Source: Clostridia bacterium (lineage in GTDB: Bacteria > Bacillota > Clostridia > Oscillospirales > CAG-272). Taken from it: a stretch of 64,000 nt of DNA. Within the stretch, counting starts at the first letter, position 1; every line of letters starts with the position of its first letter. Below, in pieces: positions 1-8,964 of the stretch. The translations under genes and the position numbers were made by a program. Location: positions 62,001 to 126,000 of the forward strand of contig JAFSYU010000060.1 in assembly GCA_017443595.1 (NCBI GenBank). The letters run 5' to 3'. The notes below the pieces were generated by a model that did no database searches, was not told the origin of the DNA, and worked only from the letters and a program-made list of their open reading frames with translations.

Positions 1-151
1 CTATATGATACGGCCCGCGCTGCCAGCCTGTCAGATTTCCGCCCGCGACGGTATGCGCTTCGTATACCGTTACGTCATGCCCGGACATTTTTGCGTAGAT
101 CCCGGCGGAAAGACCGGCAACACCGCCGCCTATAACTATGATTTTTGCCAT
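1..151 (-). CDS. FAD/NAD(P)-dependent oxidoreductase, phytoene desaturase-like (N-terminal fragment)
   Basis: Read on the minus strand from an ATG at 151, preceded by AAGGGGG, the first 50 codons give a Rossmann dinucleotide-binding start with the glycine motif VIGGGVAGLSAG, then a beta strand ending VTVYEA and the segment GGNLTGW. This is the FAD-binding beta-alpha-beta fold at the very N-terminus. The glutamate after the second strand is the usual ribose-binding acid, and the GGN segment is typical of phytoene desaturase/carotene isomerase-like flavoproteins. The gene runs off the window edge, so the substrate cannot be judged. It is transcribed divergently from the lipoprotein gene at 294. 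The family is fairly sure; the specific function is unknown. Confidence 0.75.
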   Translation of the reverse strand, partial: MAKIIVIGGGVAGLSAGIYAKMSGHDVTVYEAHTVAGGNLTGWQRGPYHI

Positions 152-293
152 ATTTCCCCCTTGTTTTATTCTATTATTCCCTTTTTTTATAAAAAAAGAT
201 CATTATTTGAAACAGAAATAATTTACATAATTTCAACCACTGAAAGAATATTATGTGTTAGAATAAAAGCAGTACGTAAAGGAGGTTTGGATA

Positions 294-1472
294 ATGAAAA
301 AAATAATCTGCATTGCTTTATGCCTTATATTTGTCATAGCGGCTTTTGCCGGATGCGCGGAAAAACAGCTCACGTTTGAGGAAGCCGCGTCCGCGGGCAA
401 GGAGTTTATAAAAAGCGAAGGTATAAAGGACGTCAAATACGAGACTGAGGCGGACGGCACAAAGCTGATACTTGAAGGCAAGTACGACCATACAAACGAT
501 CGCGCCGTGTTTTCCGTAAGCATAGACACAAAGGATACTACGCAGACGTTTAAGGATATGCTGAAATTAAACGGCAGAGATCTGTATATCAAAATACCGG
601 ATCTGTCCGGGCTCGACAACGTTTTCGGCAATATAATGCCGGCCGGCGGTACGATGGATTTCGGTACGTCAGGCACGGAAGGCGTTGAAGGACTTATAAA
701 CAGCGTTGAAGGGTTAGGCGACTGGGAACAGCTTTTAGGCAGTTACGGCGTCGGTGAAGAAAAAGAAGAAAGCGAAGACGCCGGTACGGGTCTGGAAACC
801 ATCGGCGCACTGCCCGGCGCAGGCTACGGCCTTACCGATGAGATAGTAGGGAAATACATACTTGTAAAACTGCCGGAAAACAAGCCGGAAACTATAAAAG
901 GAATATTGTCCGATGCGGAAGATCAGATGTATGAAAAAGCCGAGAAGCTTGAATCTGAAGAGGATTATCCCTACGTTGTAAAATACACGCAGCAGAGTGC
1001 GTACGATCTTGTTTTATCGGTCCTTGACGGTATAAAAGAGAAGAAAAGCGATATAGCGGCCGAGATATCCGCGCTTGTCGCCGAGCATCTCGGAGAAGAG
1101 AATTTCAAATCTTTAAACGAATTAAACGATAAACCGTTAAGCGAAATGATAAGCGACGGTATAGACGAGTTTTTCAAAAAAGTCACCCCGGAAGACATAG
1201 CGCCGGAGGATGCGGAAGGATTTGAGGTAATACAGAAAATATCGTACGATACGGGCAAAAAACTGCAGTACGTTTTCTTATACGATCTTAAAGACGGCGA
1301 AAACAAACACAACGTAAAATCGGCTTTAACGGTTGCCGCTGCGGAAGAAGACGCTGTGTTTGCGGAAAAATGCACGCCGGCTGAGGATGAGATATTTGAT
1401 TTTGCCGGATATTTAAAAAATCTGCTAAACACTATGAAATCACTTAAAAGCTTACAAAACCTGTTTAACTGA
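294..1472 (+). CDS. Predicted lipoprotein of unknown function, 392 aa
   Basis: The start ATG follows AAAGGAGG at a good distance. Residues 1-20 are a signal peptide (Lys-Lys then a hydrophobic core) ending in a lipobox-like FAGC with the lipidation cysteine at position 21, so the protein should be tethered to the outer face of the membrane. The rest is acidic and soluble, with a Gly/Glu-rich stretch around residues 140-180. The pattern near residues 50-110 (alternating strands with charged ends) vaguely resembles LolA/LppX-type lipoprotein folds, but I would not assign that. It stands alone: the upstream gene is divergent and a strong terminator follows at 1527. I do not recognise the family. 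Confidence 0.8.
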   Translation: MKKIICIALCLIFVIAAFAGCAEKQLTFEEAASAGKEFIKSEGIKDVKYETEADGTKLILEGKYDHTNDRAVFSVSIDTKDTTQTFKDMLKLNGRDLYIKIPDLSGLDNVFGNIMPAGGTMDFGTSGTEGVEGLINSVEGLGDWEQLLGSYGVGEEKEESEDAGTGLETIGALPGAGYGLTDEIVGKYILVKLPENKPETIKGILSDAEDQMYEKAEKLESEEDYPYVVKYTQQSAYDLVLSVLDGIKEKKSDIAAEISALVAEHLGEENFKSLNELNDKPLSEMISDGIDEFFKKVTPEDIAPEDAEGFEVIQKISYDTGKKLQYVFLYDLKDGENKHNVKSALTVAAAEEDAVFAEKCTPAEDEIFDFAGYLKNLLNTMKSLKSLQNLFN

Positions 1473-1526
1473 AAACAGGCGGAAAGTAATTACGGTCCTT
1501 TTAAACAAAAAACACATACTTAACGG

Positions 1527-1552
1527 ACGGGCGGTTTGGCCCGCCCGTTTTT
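1527..1552 (+). terminator. Rho-independent terminator after the lipoprotein gene
   Basis: An 8-bp GC-rich stem ACGGGCGG / CCGCCCGT with a 6-nt loop is followed by a T run. It separates the lipoprotein gene from the argS operon. Confidence 0.85.
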
Positions 1553-1646
1553 AATCGTTTTATTGCATAAACGGTCGGTTTTATTTAAAATAATGCAAAA
1601 AAATACCGATTTTGCAATTTTGATATGAGAAATTTTGCAAAAACTA

Positions 1647-1675
1647 TTGCTTTTTTTTATATTTTAGTATATAAT
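1647..1675 (+). promoter_or_regulatory. Sigma-A promoter of the argS operon
   Basis: TTGCTT at 1647-1652, a 17-bp spacer and a perfect TATAAT at 1670-1675, 35 bp before the argS ATG. The upstream DNA is very AT-rich. There is no room for a T-box leader between promoter and start codon. Confidence 0.75.
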
Positions 1676-1710
1676 AAAACACCACTTTAAAATAGAGGAT
1701 CGAATCAAAA

Positions 1711-3417
1711 ATGAAATCTTTGAAGAAAAAAGTTGCGGAAGCGGTTTATAAAGGGCTTTTGAATATAGCGCCCGGCGCCGCGGTAACGGCAGATGAAATA
1801 ATAACGTATCTTGCATATCCCCCGGATGATAAAATGGGAGACATAGCGCTTCCGTGCTTCAAATTCGCAAAAGAACTTAAAATGGCGCCGCCTGCTATTG
1901 CGGCAAAGCTCGCGGAAAACTTCAGCTGCGAAGGCATACGGAGCGCGGAGGTCGCGGGCGGATATCTGAACCTTAAAATTGACCGCGGAGCACTCTGCGA
2001 TCATATATATAAAAACACCGTAAAAGCGGATAAGCCGTACGGCACGTCGGACGAAGGCAGCGGTAAAACGGTAGTGCTTGACTACTCGTCGCCTAACGTC
2101 GCAAAGCCGTTCCATATAGGACATTTAGGCACGACGGTCATCGGTCACGCGCTTAAAAAAATGCACGAGTTTGCCGGCTACAAATGCATAGGCATAAATC
2201 ACCTGGGTGACTACGGAACGCAGTTCGGCAAGCTGACCGTCGCGTATAAAAAATGGGGCGATAAGGAAGCGGTAGAGCAAAAGGGAATAGACGAGCTTGT
2301 GGCGCTGTACGTCAGATTCCACGAGGAAGCGGAAAAAGAACCCGGGCTTAACGACGAAGCCCGCGCCGCGTTCGCCGCGCTTGAGCACGGAGATCCCGAA
2401 ATAACACAGCTGTGGCGCTGGTTTATAGATATAAGCATAGCCGAGTACAAAAAAACGTACAAGCAGCTTGATATCGAATTCGACTACTATACCGGCGAGA
2501 GCTTCTATACGGACAAGATGCCCGCGGTAGTTGAGGAGTTGAAAGAAAAAAATCTTCTCACGCTTGACGACGGAGCTTCTATCGTAAACCTTGAAGAGTA
2601 CGGTATGCCGCCCTGTCTGATACTGAAGCGTGACGGATCGACGCTTTATCCCACGCGCGACATAGCCGCGGCGATATACAGAAAAAACACGTTTGATTTT
2701 GACAAGTGCATATACGTGACGTCGGCAGGACAGTGCCTGCACTTCGCTCAATGGTTCAAGGTGCTTGAGCTTATGGGCAGGGACTGGTATAAAGACCTCG
2801 TTCACATACCTTACGGCACGGTTTCGCTTAACGGCTCAAAGTTAGCCACGCGTACCGGTAACGTGGTACTGTTAAAAGACCTGTTCGCCGAGGCGATAGA
2901 AAAAGCGGCGGCTGTCATGGCTGAGAAAAATCCGGAGCTTGCCGGCAGAGAAGATATTGCGGAATCCGTAGGTATCGGCGCGGTGGTGTTCTACTACCTG
3001 TCAGCCAACCGTATGCGCGATATAAACTTCGTACTGGAGGACGCGCTGAACTTTGACGGAAACACCGGGCCTTACGCGCAGTACACGTACGCGCGTACGT
3101 GCCAGATACTGCACAAAGCGGGTGCATACGAGGTAAGCGGATTTGAACCGAACGACGACGAATTCGCGCTGTGCAAGACGCTTTCACTTTTCCCGGAGAC
3201 GTTTGATTCCGCGCTTGCGGAATACGAGCCGTCCGTAATTACAAGATATATCCTTCAGCTTTGCGCTGATTATAACAGATTCTATCACAACTGCCCCGTG
3301 CTTACGGCGGAGACGGAGCAGCTCAAGGCTCAGCGCCTCGCCTTGACTGAGGCGACGAACAAAGTGCTCGCGCAGGCGCTTGAACTTATATGCGTCCGCC
3401 ACCCCGAAAAAATTTGA
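1711..3417 (+). CDS. argS: Arginyl-tRNA synthetase, 568 aa
   Basis: Charges tRNA-Arg with arginine in the cytoplasm. The N-terminal additional domain (about residues 1-110) leads into the class I catalytic core, with the HIGH signature in FHIGHLG (residues 135-138) and the region NHLGDYGTQFG typical of ArgRS. The second class I motif is the degenerate KLATRTGN near residue 377, matching the KMST-R-GN form of the family. The C-terminal DALR anticodon-binding helices begin at about YTYARTCQIL. Length fits the family. It is first in a plus-strand operon with yebC 18 bp downstream, then hppA, murQ and a VanY-like gene. No oddity is seen. Confidence 0.97.
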   Translation: MKSLKKKVAEAVYKGLLNIAPGAAVTADEIITYLAYPPDDKMGDIALPCFKFAKELKMAPPAIAAKLAENFSCEGIRSAEVAGGYLNLKIDRGALCDHIYKNTVKADKPYGTSDEGSGKTVVLDYSSPNVAKPFHIGHLGTTVIGHALKKMHEFAGYKCIGINHLGDYGTQFGKLTVAYKKWGDKEAVEQKGIDELVALYVRFHEEAEKEPGLNDEARAAFAALEHGDPEITQLWRWFIDISIAEYKKTYKQLDIEFDYYTGESFYTDKMPAVVEELKEKNLLTLDDGASIVNLEEYGMPPCLILKRDGSTLYPTRDIAAAIYRKNTFDFDKCIYVTSAGQCLHFAQWFKVLELMGRDWYKDLVHIPYGTVSLNGSKLATRTGNVVLLKDLFAEAIEKAAAVMAEKNPELAGREDIAESVGIGAVVFYYLSANRMRDINFVLEDALNFDGNTGPYAQYTYARTCQILHKAGAYEVSGFEPNDDEFALCKTLSLFPETFDSALAEYEPSVITRYILQLCADYNRFYHNCPVLTAETEQLKAQRLALTEATNKVLAQALELICVRHPEKI

Positions 3418-3435
3418 ATTTAAGAGGTATTTGAT

Positions 3436-4164
3436 ATGTCAGGACACAGCAAATGGAAAAACATAATGCACAAAAAGGAAAAGACCGACGCCGCGCGTGC
3501 TAAAGTCTTTACGAAAATAGGCAAGGAAATGGCTATAGCCGTAAGAGAGGGCGGACCGGATCCCGTATCCAACAGCAAGCTCCGCGACCTTATAGCAAAA
3601 GCCAAAGCCAACAACGTTCCTAACGACAATATAGACCGCATAATCAAAAAAGCGTCCGGCGCGGACAGCGTAGCTTATGAAAAGGTCATTTACGAAGGCT
3701 ACGGCATAGGCGGCGTTGCCGTTATAGTTGAAGCCATGACGGACAACAGGAACCGCACCGGCGGCGACGTACGTCACTATTTTGACAAATTCGGCGGCAA
3801 TCTCGGCCAGTCCGGCTGCGTTTCGTATCTGTTTGCGGACAAGGGAACGATCATAATCGAAAACGACGGCAAAGAAAACGAGGACGCCGTTATGGAAGCG
3901 GCGCTTGAAGCCGGCGCGGAAGACTTTGACGTAACGGATGAGGCTTTTGAGATAACAACCGCTCCCGAAGACCTTTCCGCGGTCACGGAAGCGCTTACCG
4001 CTAAAGGATATATGATCCTTTCCTCCGAACAGGAAAAGATCCCATCAATGTACGTTAATTTAAGTGATGAAGAGCAGATAAGAAAAATGGGTCTGCTGTT
4101 AGAAAAACTTGACGAAAACGACGACGTCACAGACGTTTGGCACAACTGGGAGAACGAGGAATAA
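3436..4164 (+). CDS. yebC: YebC/PmpR family translation or transcription factor, 242 aa
   Basis: The N-terminus MSGHSKWKNIMHKKEKTD is the family hallmark, followed by the conserved NVPNDNIDRIIKKASG and YEGYGIGGVAVIVEAMTDN blocks and the central NLGQSGCVSYLF block. The family includes DNA-binding regulators such as PmpR and members that help ribosomes through proline-rich stretches. Which role applies here cannot be told from sequence. Full length (the usual size is about 240 aa). A ribosome site (AAGAGGT) precedes the ATG. It lies in the argS operon, 18 bp after argS and 29 bp before hppA. Confidence 0.96.
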   Translation: MSGHSKWKNIMHKKEKTDAARAKVFTKIGKEMAIAVREGGPDPVSNSKLRDLIAKAKANNVPNDNIDRIIKKASGADSVAYEKVIYEGYGIGGVAVIVEAMTDNRNRTGGDVRHYFDKFGGNLGQSGCVSYLFADKGTIIIENDGKENEDAVMEAALEAGAEDFDVTDEAFEITTAPEDLSAVTEALTAKGYMILSSEQEKIPSMYVNLSDEEQIRKMGLLLEKLDENDDVTDVWHNWENEE

Positions 4165-4193
4165 TTCATCAGCTCCGGAAAGGATAGATTACC

Positions 4194-6335
4194 ATGGATT
4201 TGATTTGGATCGCGCCTATAGGCGCCCTGATCGCGCTTTTGTTCGCACTGTATAACGCTTATAAAGTAAAACGCGCGGATCAGGGAAACGATAAAGTCAG
4301 AGAGCTGTCCGGCATTATAAAGCAGGGCGCAAACGCATATTTGAAGCGTCAGTACAGGACCGTAGGTATTTTCTTTGCGGCGGTCTTTGCAATACTGCTT
4401 GTATTATCGTTTATTAAGCCGTCCGGTATGCCGGAGGGACTTATAAACGGATTTACACCGTTTGCTTTCCTTACCGGCGGAGTTTTTTCCGGACTTTCCG
4501 GGTTTTTGGGAATGAAAATAGCTACCGCGGCAAACGGCAGAACGGCGACTGCGGCGCAGAACAGCCTTAACAGAGGCTTGCGCGTTGCGTTCTCAGCCGG
4601 CTCCGTTATGGGCTTCGTAGTCGTTGGTCTCGGTCTGCTTGACACGTCTTTGTGGTTCATACTCTTAAAATACGCGTTCAAGCTCAGCCCGGCAGAGCTG
4701 TCCGGCGCTATGATAACGTTCGGTATAGGCGCTTCCACAATGGCGCTGTTTGCGCGTGTGGGCGGCGGCATATTCACAAAAGCCGCTGACGTAGGCGCGG
4801 ATCTCGTGGGCAAGGTCGAGGTCGGTATTCCCGAGGACGACCCGAGAAACCCCGCCACGATAGCCGATAACGTCGGCGACAACGTAGGCGACGTTGCCGG
4901 CATGGGCGCTGACTTATACGAATCTTACGTCGGCTCCATTATTTCAGCAGTCGCGCTTGCTTTCGGAGCGTTCGGTATACCGCAGGATGGCGCGTCAACG
5001 GATGGAGGAGTGATCTTCGGAAAAATGATGGTACCGCTTATCCTCGCGGTAGTAGGTATGATCTGCTCCGTAGTCGGCACGTTCTTCGTAAGATGCGGCA
5101 CCAGCACGGATCAGAAAAAACTGTTAGGCGCGCTTCGCCGCGGCACGTATATTGCCGCCGGTCTGTTTGCCGTATGTGCGTTCCCGATAGTATATTTCTT
5201 ACTCGGTAAAGAAAACCTCGGCATATACGGCGCTGTCGTATCCGGCCTTTTAGCCGGCGTGCTTATAGGATACTTTACGGAGTATTTCACATCGGATACT
5301 TATAAACCCACCAAAAAACTTGCAAAATCATCCGAGACGGGCCCTGCCACCATAATAATAAGCGGTCTGTCGCTCGGTATGAGATCGGTCATAGCTCCGG
5401 TCGTGATAATTTCAATATCCATAATCGCTTCGTTCCTTCTTTCCGGCGGAAACTTGGGAGAAGGTATGAACAAAGGTCTGTTCGGCATTGCTATCTCCGC
5501 CGTGGGTATGCTGTCAACTTTAGGCATCACGCTTGCGACTGACGCTTACGGTCCCGTCGCGGATAACGCGGGCGGCATAGCGCAGATGGCGGGCATGGAA
5601 GAGGAAGTCCGCGACAGAACGGACGCTCTCGATTCTCTCGGCAACACCACCGCCGCCACGGGCAAAGGCTTTGCGATCGGTTCCGCGGCGCTCACGTCGC
5701 TGTCTTTAATAGTGGCGTTCACGCAGAGGATAAATATGTTGGGCGGGAATTTCCAATTCAGAATAGATATAACAAACCCCGTAACGCTCGTCGGCATAAT
5801 CTTAGGCGCGAGCCTGCCGTTCGTATTCGCGGCAATGACGATGGATTCCGTCGGTATATCCGCGCAGAGCATCATAGGCGAGGTACACAGGCAGTTTAAG
5901 GAAAAAGCCGGTATCCTTACCGGAGCCGACAAACCGGATTACGCAAAATGCGTTGATATATGCACGAAAAGCTCATTAAAGCAGATGATAATGCCGTCTG
6001 TTTTAGCGGTGCTTGCACCGGTCGTCATAGGAATGCTGCTCGGACCTAACGGTATAACGGGTATGCTCTGCGGCGCTACGATCGCCGGATTTATGCTGGC
6101 GATATTTATGTCAAACTCGGGCGGCGCCTGGGATAACGCAAAAAAGTATATAGAACGCGGAAATCACGGCGGCAAAGGCTCCGACGCACATAAAGCCGGT
6201 GTCGTGGGCGACACGGTAGGCGATCCGCTCAAGGATACGAGCGGTCCGGCGATAAACATTCTGATAAAACTCTTGTCTATCGTCTCCATCGTTTTCGCCT
6301 ATATCATAATGAATTATCATCTGATACAGCTTTGA
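4194..6335 (+). CDS. hppA: Membrane-bound, K+-dependent pyrophosphatase (ion pump), 713 aa
   Basis: Hydrolyses pyrophosphate and pumps ions out of the cell. About 16 hydrophobic segments are visible. The catalytic signature EDDPRNPATIADNVGDNVGD lies near residues 220-240, and a second acidic site is seen in VVGDTVGDPLKDTSGP near the C-terminus. The GNTTAATGKG segment carries alanine where K+-independent enzymes have lysine, which indicates the K+-dependent class. The helix-6 segment GADLYESYVGS keeps the glutamate in the register described for Na+-transporting enzymes rather than shifted by one turn as in H+-only pumps. Na+ (or Na+/H+) pumping is therefore likely but unproven. Its stop overlaps the weak TTG codon before murQ. 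Confidence 0.96.
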   Translation: MDLIWIAPIGALIALLFALYNAYKVKRADQGNDKVRELSGIIKQGANAYLKRQYRTVGIFFAAVFAILLVLSFIKPSGMPEGLINGFTPFAFLTGGVFSGLSGFLGMKIATAANGRTATAAQNSLNRGLRVAFSAGSVMGFVVVGLGLLDTSLWFILLKYAFKLSPAELSGAMITFGIGASTMALFARVGGGIFTKAADVGADLVGKVEVGIPEDDPRNPATIADNVGDNVGDVAGMGADLYESYVGSIISAVALAFGAFGIPQDGASTDGGVIFGKMMVPLILAVVGMICSVVGTFFVRCGTSTDQKKLLGALRRGTYIAAGLFAVCAFPIVYFLLGKENLGIYGAVVSGLLAGVLIGYFTEYFTSDTYKPTKKLAKSSETGPATIIISGLSLGMRSVIAPVVIISISIIASFLLSGGNLGEGMNKGLFGIAISAVGMLSTLGITLATDAYGPVADNAGGIAQMAGMEEEVRDRTDALDSLGNTTAATGKGFAIGSAALTSLSLIVAFTQRINMLGGNFQFRIDITNPVTLVGIILGASLPFVFAAMTMDSVGISAQSIIGEVHRQFKEKAGILTGADKPDYAKCVDICTKSSLKQMIMPSVLAVLAPVVIGMLLGPNGITGMLCGATIAGFMLAIFMSNSGGAWDNAKKYIERGNHGGKGSDAHKAGVVGDTVGDPLKDTSGPAINILIKLLSIVSIVFAYIIMNYHLIQL

Positions 6336-6337
6336 AC

Positions 6338-7162
6338 ATGATAAATACGGATAGGATAAACACGGAGAAAAGAAATCCGAATACAACGCATATAGACACT
6401 CTGCCAACGCTTGATATGGTAACGCTCATGCACAGCGAAAGCAAACGCGCGTACGACGCGATAGACGCTGTGCTGCCGCAGGTAGCACAGGCGGTCGATA
6501 AAATTGCGGAAGCGTTTGAAAACGGCGGTCACCTGTACTACGTCGGCGCGGGAACGAGCGGAAGGCTCGGCGTGCTTGACGCAAGCGAATGTCCACCCAC
6601 GTTCGGCGTTGACGATACGCTCGTCGTAGGCATAATAGCCGGAGGCGACAAGGCGCTGCGCAAAAGCTCCGAGGGGGCGGAGGACAGCTTTGATACCGGC
6701 TATAACGAGATAAAAAGCCGTGATCTGAACGCAAACGACGTTCTCGTAGGCATCGCCGCAAGCGGCAGGACGCCTTACGTGTTGGGCGCTATGGCGGCGG
6801 CAAGGGAAGCGGGCGCGACTGTCTGCTCGATCTCATCCTCTCCCGGCTCAAAGCTTGATGAAGCCGCGGATATAAGAATGTCCGTTGATACGGGTCCCGA
6901 GGTCGTTACCGGCTCCACAAGGCTTAAAAGCGGTACGGCGCAGAAGCTGATACTCAATATGCTCTCCACCTGTTCCATGATAAAAACGGGCAGAGTATAC
7001 GAAAATCTCATGATCTGCGTCAGACCCACAAACGATAAACTTAAAGCAAGGTGCGCTAACATAGTATCGGAAATAATTGACGTTACGGCTGAGGAGGCTT
7101 ACAGTCTGTTATCCGAAAACGAATTTGATATTAAAAAAGTAATAGATAAATATAAGAAATAA
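6338..7162 (+). CDS. murQ: N-acetylmuramic acid 6-phosphate etherase, 274 aa
   Basis: Cleaves the lactyl ether of MurNAc-6-phosphate to give GlcNAc-6-phosphate and D-lactate, a step in cell-wall sugar recycling. The start TEKRNPNTTHID matches the family's N-terminal TExRN...ID pattern. The SIS domain follows with YVGAGTSGRLGVLDASECPP and GIAASGRTPYVLGA. I chose the ATG at 6338, 2 bp after hppA stops, because the family start aligns there; the in-frame TTG at 6332 is a poorer choice. No clear Shine-Dalgarno is seen, so translation may be coupled to hppA. It is slightly shorter at the C-terminus than the usual 300 residues. No PTS transporter or MurP is in view. Confidence 0.95.
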   Translation: MINTDRINTEKRNPNTTHIDTLPTLDMVTLMHSESKRAYDAIDAVLPQVAQAVDKIAEAFENGGHLYYVGAGTSGRLGVLDASECPPTFGVDDTLVVGIIAGGDKALRKSSEGAEDSFDTGYNEIKSRDLNANDVLVGIAASGRTPYVLGAMAAAREAGATVCSISSSPGSKLDEAADIRMSVDTGPEVVTGSTRLKSGTAQKLILNMLSTCSMIKTGRVYENLMICVRPTNDKLKARCANIVSEIIDVTAEEAYSLLSENEFDIKKVIDKYKK

Positions 7163-7198
7163 ACCCGGTTTTTATCCTGTGCGAAAGGCGGTGATACA

Positions 7199-8827
7199 GT
7201 GAAAAACAAAGTTGAAAAGCAAATGTTTGACGAATTTGATTTTATGTATCACCACAAGAATATCTTAAAAGAAAAAGAAGAGCAAAGGATAAAGGCGGAA
7301 GAAGAAGAAAAAGCCGCTCTTAAGCTCGCAAAAGAAGCTGAAGAAGCGGCTCTTTTGTCTGAAAAAGAAGACAAAAAAGGAAAAAAAGAAGAAAAAAAGC
7401 AAAAACAGCAAAGACTAAAAGCTGAAAAAAAGAGCAAAAAAGAAAAAAAGATCCACCCGAAATACGCTAAACCTTATAAAAACGACGCGGAAGATCAGCG
7501 TAAAAGACCGTTTTTTAACAGGCGCAAAGAAATAGAAAAAGAATATAAGGAAGAGCATTTAAAGGTAAAGCAGGAGCGGGAAAAACGCTCCGCCGCGGAG
7601 ACTTCCGCCGGGATAAAAGCCAATATCACCAGATTTATGCTTTATCTTCTGATCGCCGCGGGCATCGGAACAACCGTATTCGGCATCAGCTTCGGCGCGG
7701 CGCGATTCTTCTTCGGATACAGCAAGAAAACGGATCACAAAAATATTGCGTACCAGGTCGGGCTTGCGTCGGACACGGTCAGAGTGCCGTATGACAATCT
7801 TATAAGAGACGGCGTAGTATACGTTTGCGGAAACGATATTGTCACGCTCTGCGGCTTTACCGTGACCGGTACGGAGGATGAGATAAAATACATATCTCCT
7901 GACGACGGAAACGATACGGTGACGTTCTTCAAGGACTCCAACCGCGCGGTCGTGAATAAAAACGAGATAAGGCTGCAGGCGCCGACGTATGAGATAAACA
8001 ATAAGATATATATACCCGTGAGCTTTTTCGTATCTTACGCAACGGGCATAGTCTGCGAATACACGCCTGAAACGGAAGAGAACAGAGCCGTTATAAAGGT
8101 ATATAAAAAGATATTGAACGAATACGATCATAAGGTAAGCGGAACTGCCGCTTTGTATGAGCCGGTGGCGTTCCGTGTAAAAGCCGCCGTTACGCTTGAA
8201 AAACTGGACGAGGGCGTATTGGCGGACGACGTTGAAGAAGCGACGTATAAGATAGACGTAACGCCTTATATAGACGCCATAAACCCGAAGAACGTATACG
8301 GCTTCATAAGCGTGATAAATACGTCTCACAGAGTGACGGAAACCATAGAATACGACGATCTCGTTCAGACGGTCATCCAGGCGGATTCCGTGGAAGAGCC
8401 CGTAATGCTGCGCAGCACGGCGGCAAAGGCGCTTGAGGCTATGATGAAAGAAGTGCGTGACGTTGAGGACAAGACGAGATTCAATATCTACAGCGGCTAT
8501 CACACGTACGAAAATTCGGCAGAGTCAAATCCGTCGCTTGACGAAAGTCTGCTCGGCCTTTCCGTGGAGTTGTATTACGAGCCAAAAGCGGATTTCGGAC
8601 AGACGGCGACGTACAGATGGTTTGTAAATAACGCATATAAATACGGCTTTATTATACGTTATCCCGAAGATAAAGCGAACGTAACCGGCGTAGCCTTCCG
8701 TCCGTGGGTCATCCGCTACGTAGGCAGATACGCCGCGACCAAAATGCGCGAAGAAAACCTGTGCCTTGAAGAATTTATTGAAAAATACGACCTTGAAAGA
8801 GTGCTGGAAATTAAAAAGAATAACTAA
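7199..8827 (+). CDS. Membrane-anchored VanY-like (D-Ala-D-Ala carboxypeptidase fold) protein with a lost zinc site, 542 aa
   Basis: GTG start after AAAGGCGGTGA. Residues 1-140 are Lys/Glu/Ala-rich and probably a cytoplasmic coiled coil. One membrane helix follows at about 145-172, then an extracellular part. Residues about 200-285 resemble a copper-amine-oxidase-N-like (stalk) domain (IYIPVSFF). Residues 400-540 follow the VanY fold: NIYSGYHTYENS, GLSVEL and RPWVIRYVGRYAA, then LCLEEFIEKY. The residues expected for zinc and catalysis are all changed: Ser450 for His, Glu457 for Asp, Arg501 for the catalytic Glu, Val504 for the second His. His435 stands where the SGYR arginine is expected. The spacing is preserved exactly. 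It is probably a non-catalytic wall-binding relative. It is last in the argS operon. Confidence 0.8.
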   Translation: MKNKVEKQMFDEFDFMYHHKNILKEKEEQRIKAEEEEKAALKLAKEAEEAALLSEKEDKKGKKEEKKQKQQRLKAEKKSKKEKKIHPKYAKPYKNDAEDQRKRPFFNRRKEIEKEYKEEHLKVKQEREKRSAAETSAGIKANITRFMLYLLIAAGIGTTVFGISFGAARFFFGYSKKTDHKNIAYQVGLASDTVRVPYDNLIRDGVVYVCGNDIVTLCGFTVTGTEDEIKYISPDDGNDTVTFFKDSNRAVVNKNEIRLQAPTYEINNKIYIPVSFFVSYATGIVCEYTPETEENRAVIKVYKKILNEYDHKVSGTAALYEPVAFRVKAAVTLEKLDEGVLADDVEEATYKIDVTPYIDAINPKNVYGFISVINTSHRVTETIEYDDLVQTVIQADSVEEPVMLRSTAAKALEAMMKEVRDVEDKTRFNIYSGYHTYENSAESNPSLDESLLGLSVELYYEPKADFGQTATYRWFVNNAYKYGFIIRYPEDKANVTGVAFRPWVIRYVGRYAATKMREENLCLEEFIEKYDLERVLEIKKNN

Positions 8828-8835
8828 GAATTAAG

Positions 8836-8884
8836 AAAAGCGGTGTGAGTTATAGTGGTGTGAGTTATTGCTCACACCGCTTTT
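8836..8884 (+). terminator. Operon-end hairpin with two competing left arms
   Basis: AAAAGCGGTGTGAG (8836-8849) pairs with CTCACACCGCTTTT (8871-8884), giving a 14-bp stem ending in a T run. The loop holds a second copy of the left arm, GGTGTGAG at 8857-8864, which could pair with the same right arm instead. It lies 9 bp past the VanY-like gene. Confidence 0.75.
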
Positions 8885-8923
8885 AACTTTGGATATCCCA
8901 TATATCTTCTGAATACTGAATTG

Positions 8924-8958
8924 AAAAGATCCGGAAAGCTTAACTTTCCGGATCTTTT
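8924..8958. terminator. Terminator between convergent operons (serves rpoC)
   Basis: A perfect 15-bp stem AAAAGATCCGGAAAG / CTTTCCGGATCTTTT with a 5-nt loop, 7 bp past the rpoC stop. T runs occur at both ends, so it can act in both directions. Confidence 0.88.
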
Positions 8959-8964
8959 GTTTTA

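Noticed and set aside
1676..1710. T-box or other riboswitch upstream of argS
   Set aside because: Only 35 bp separate the -10 box from the start codon, too short for such a leader.
6332..6337. TTG start for murQ overlapping the hppA stop
   Set aside because: The family N-terminus aligns from the ATG at 6338, and the TTG adds only two residues without a ribosome site.
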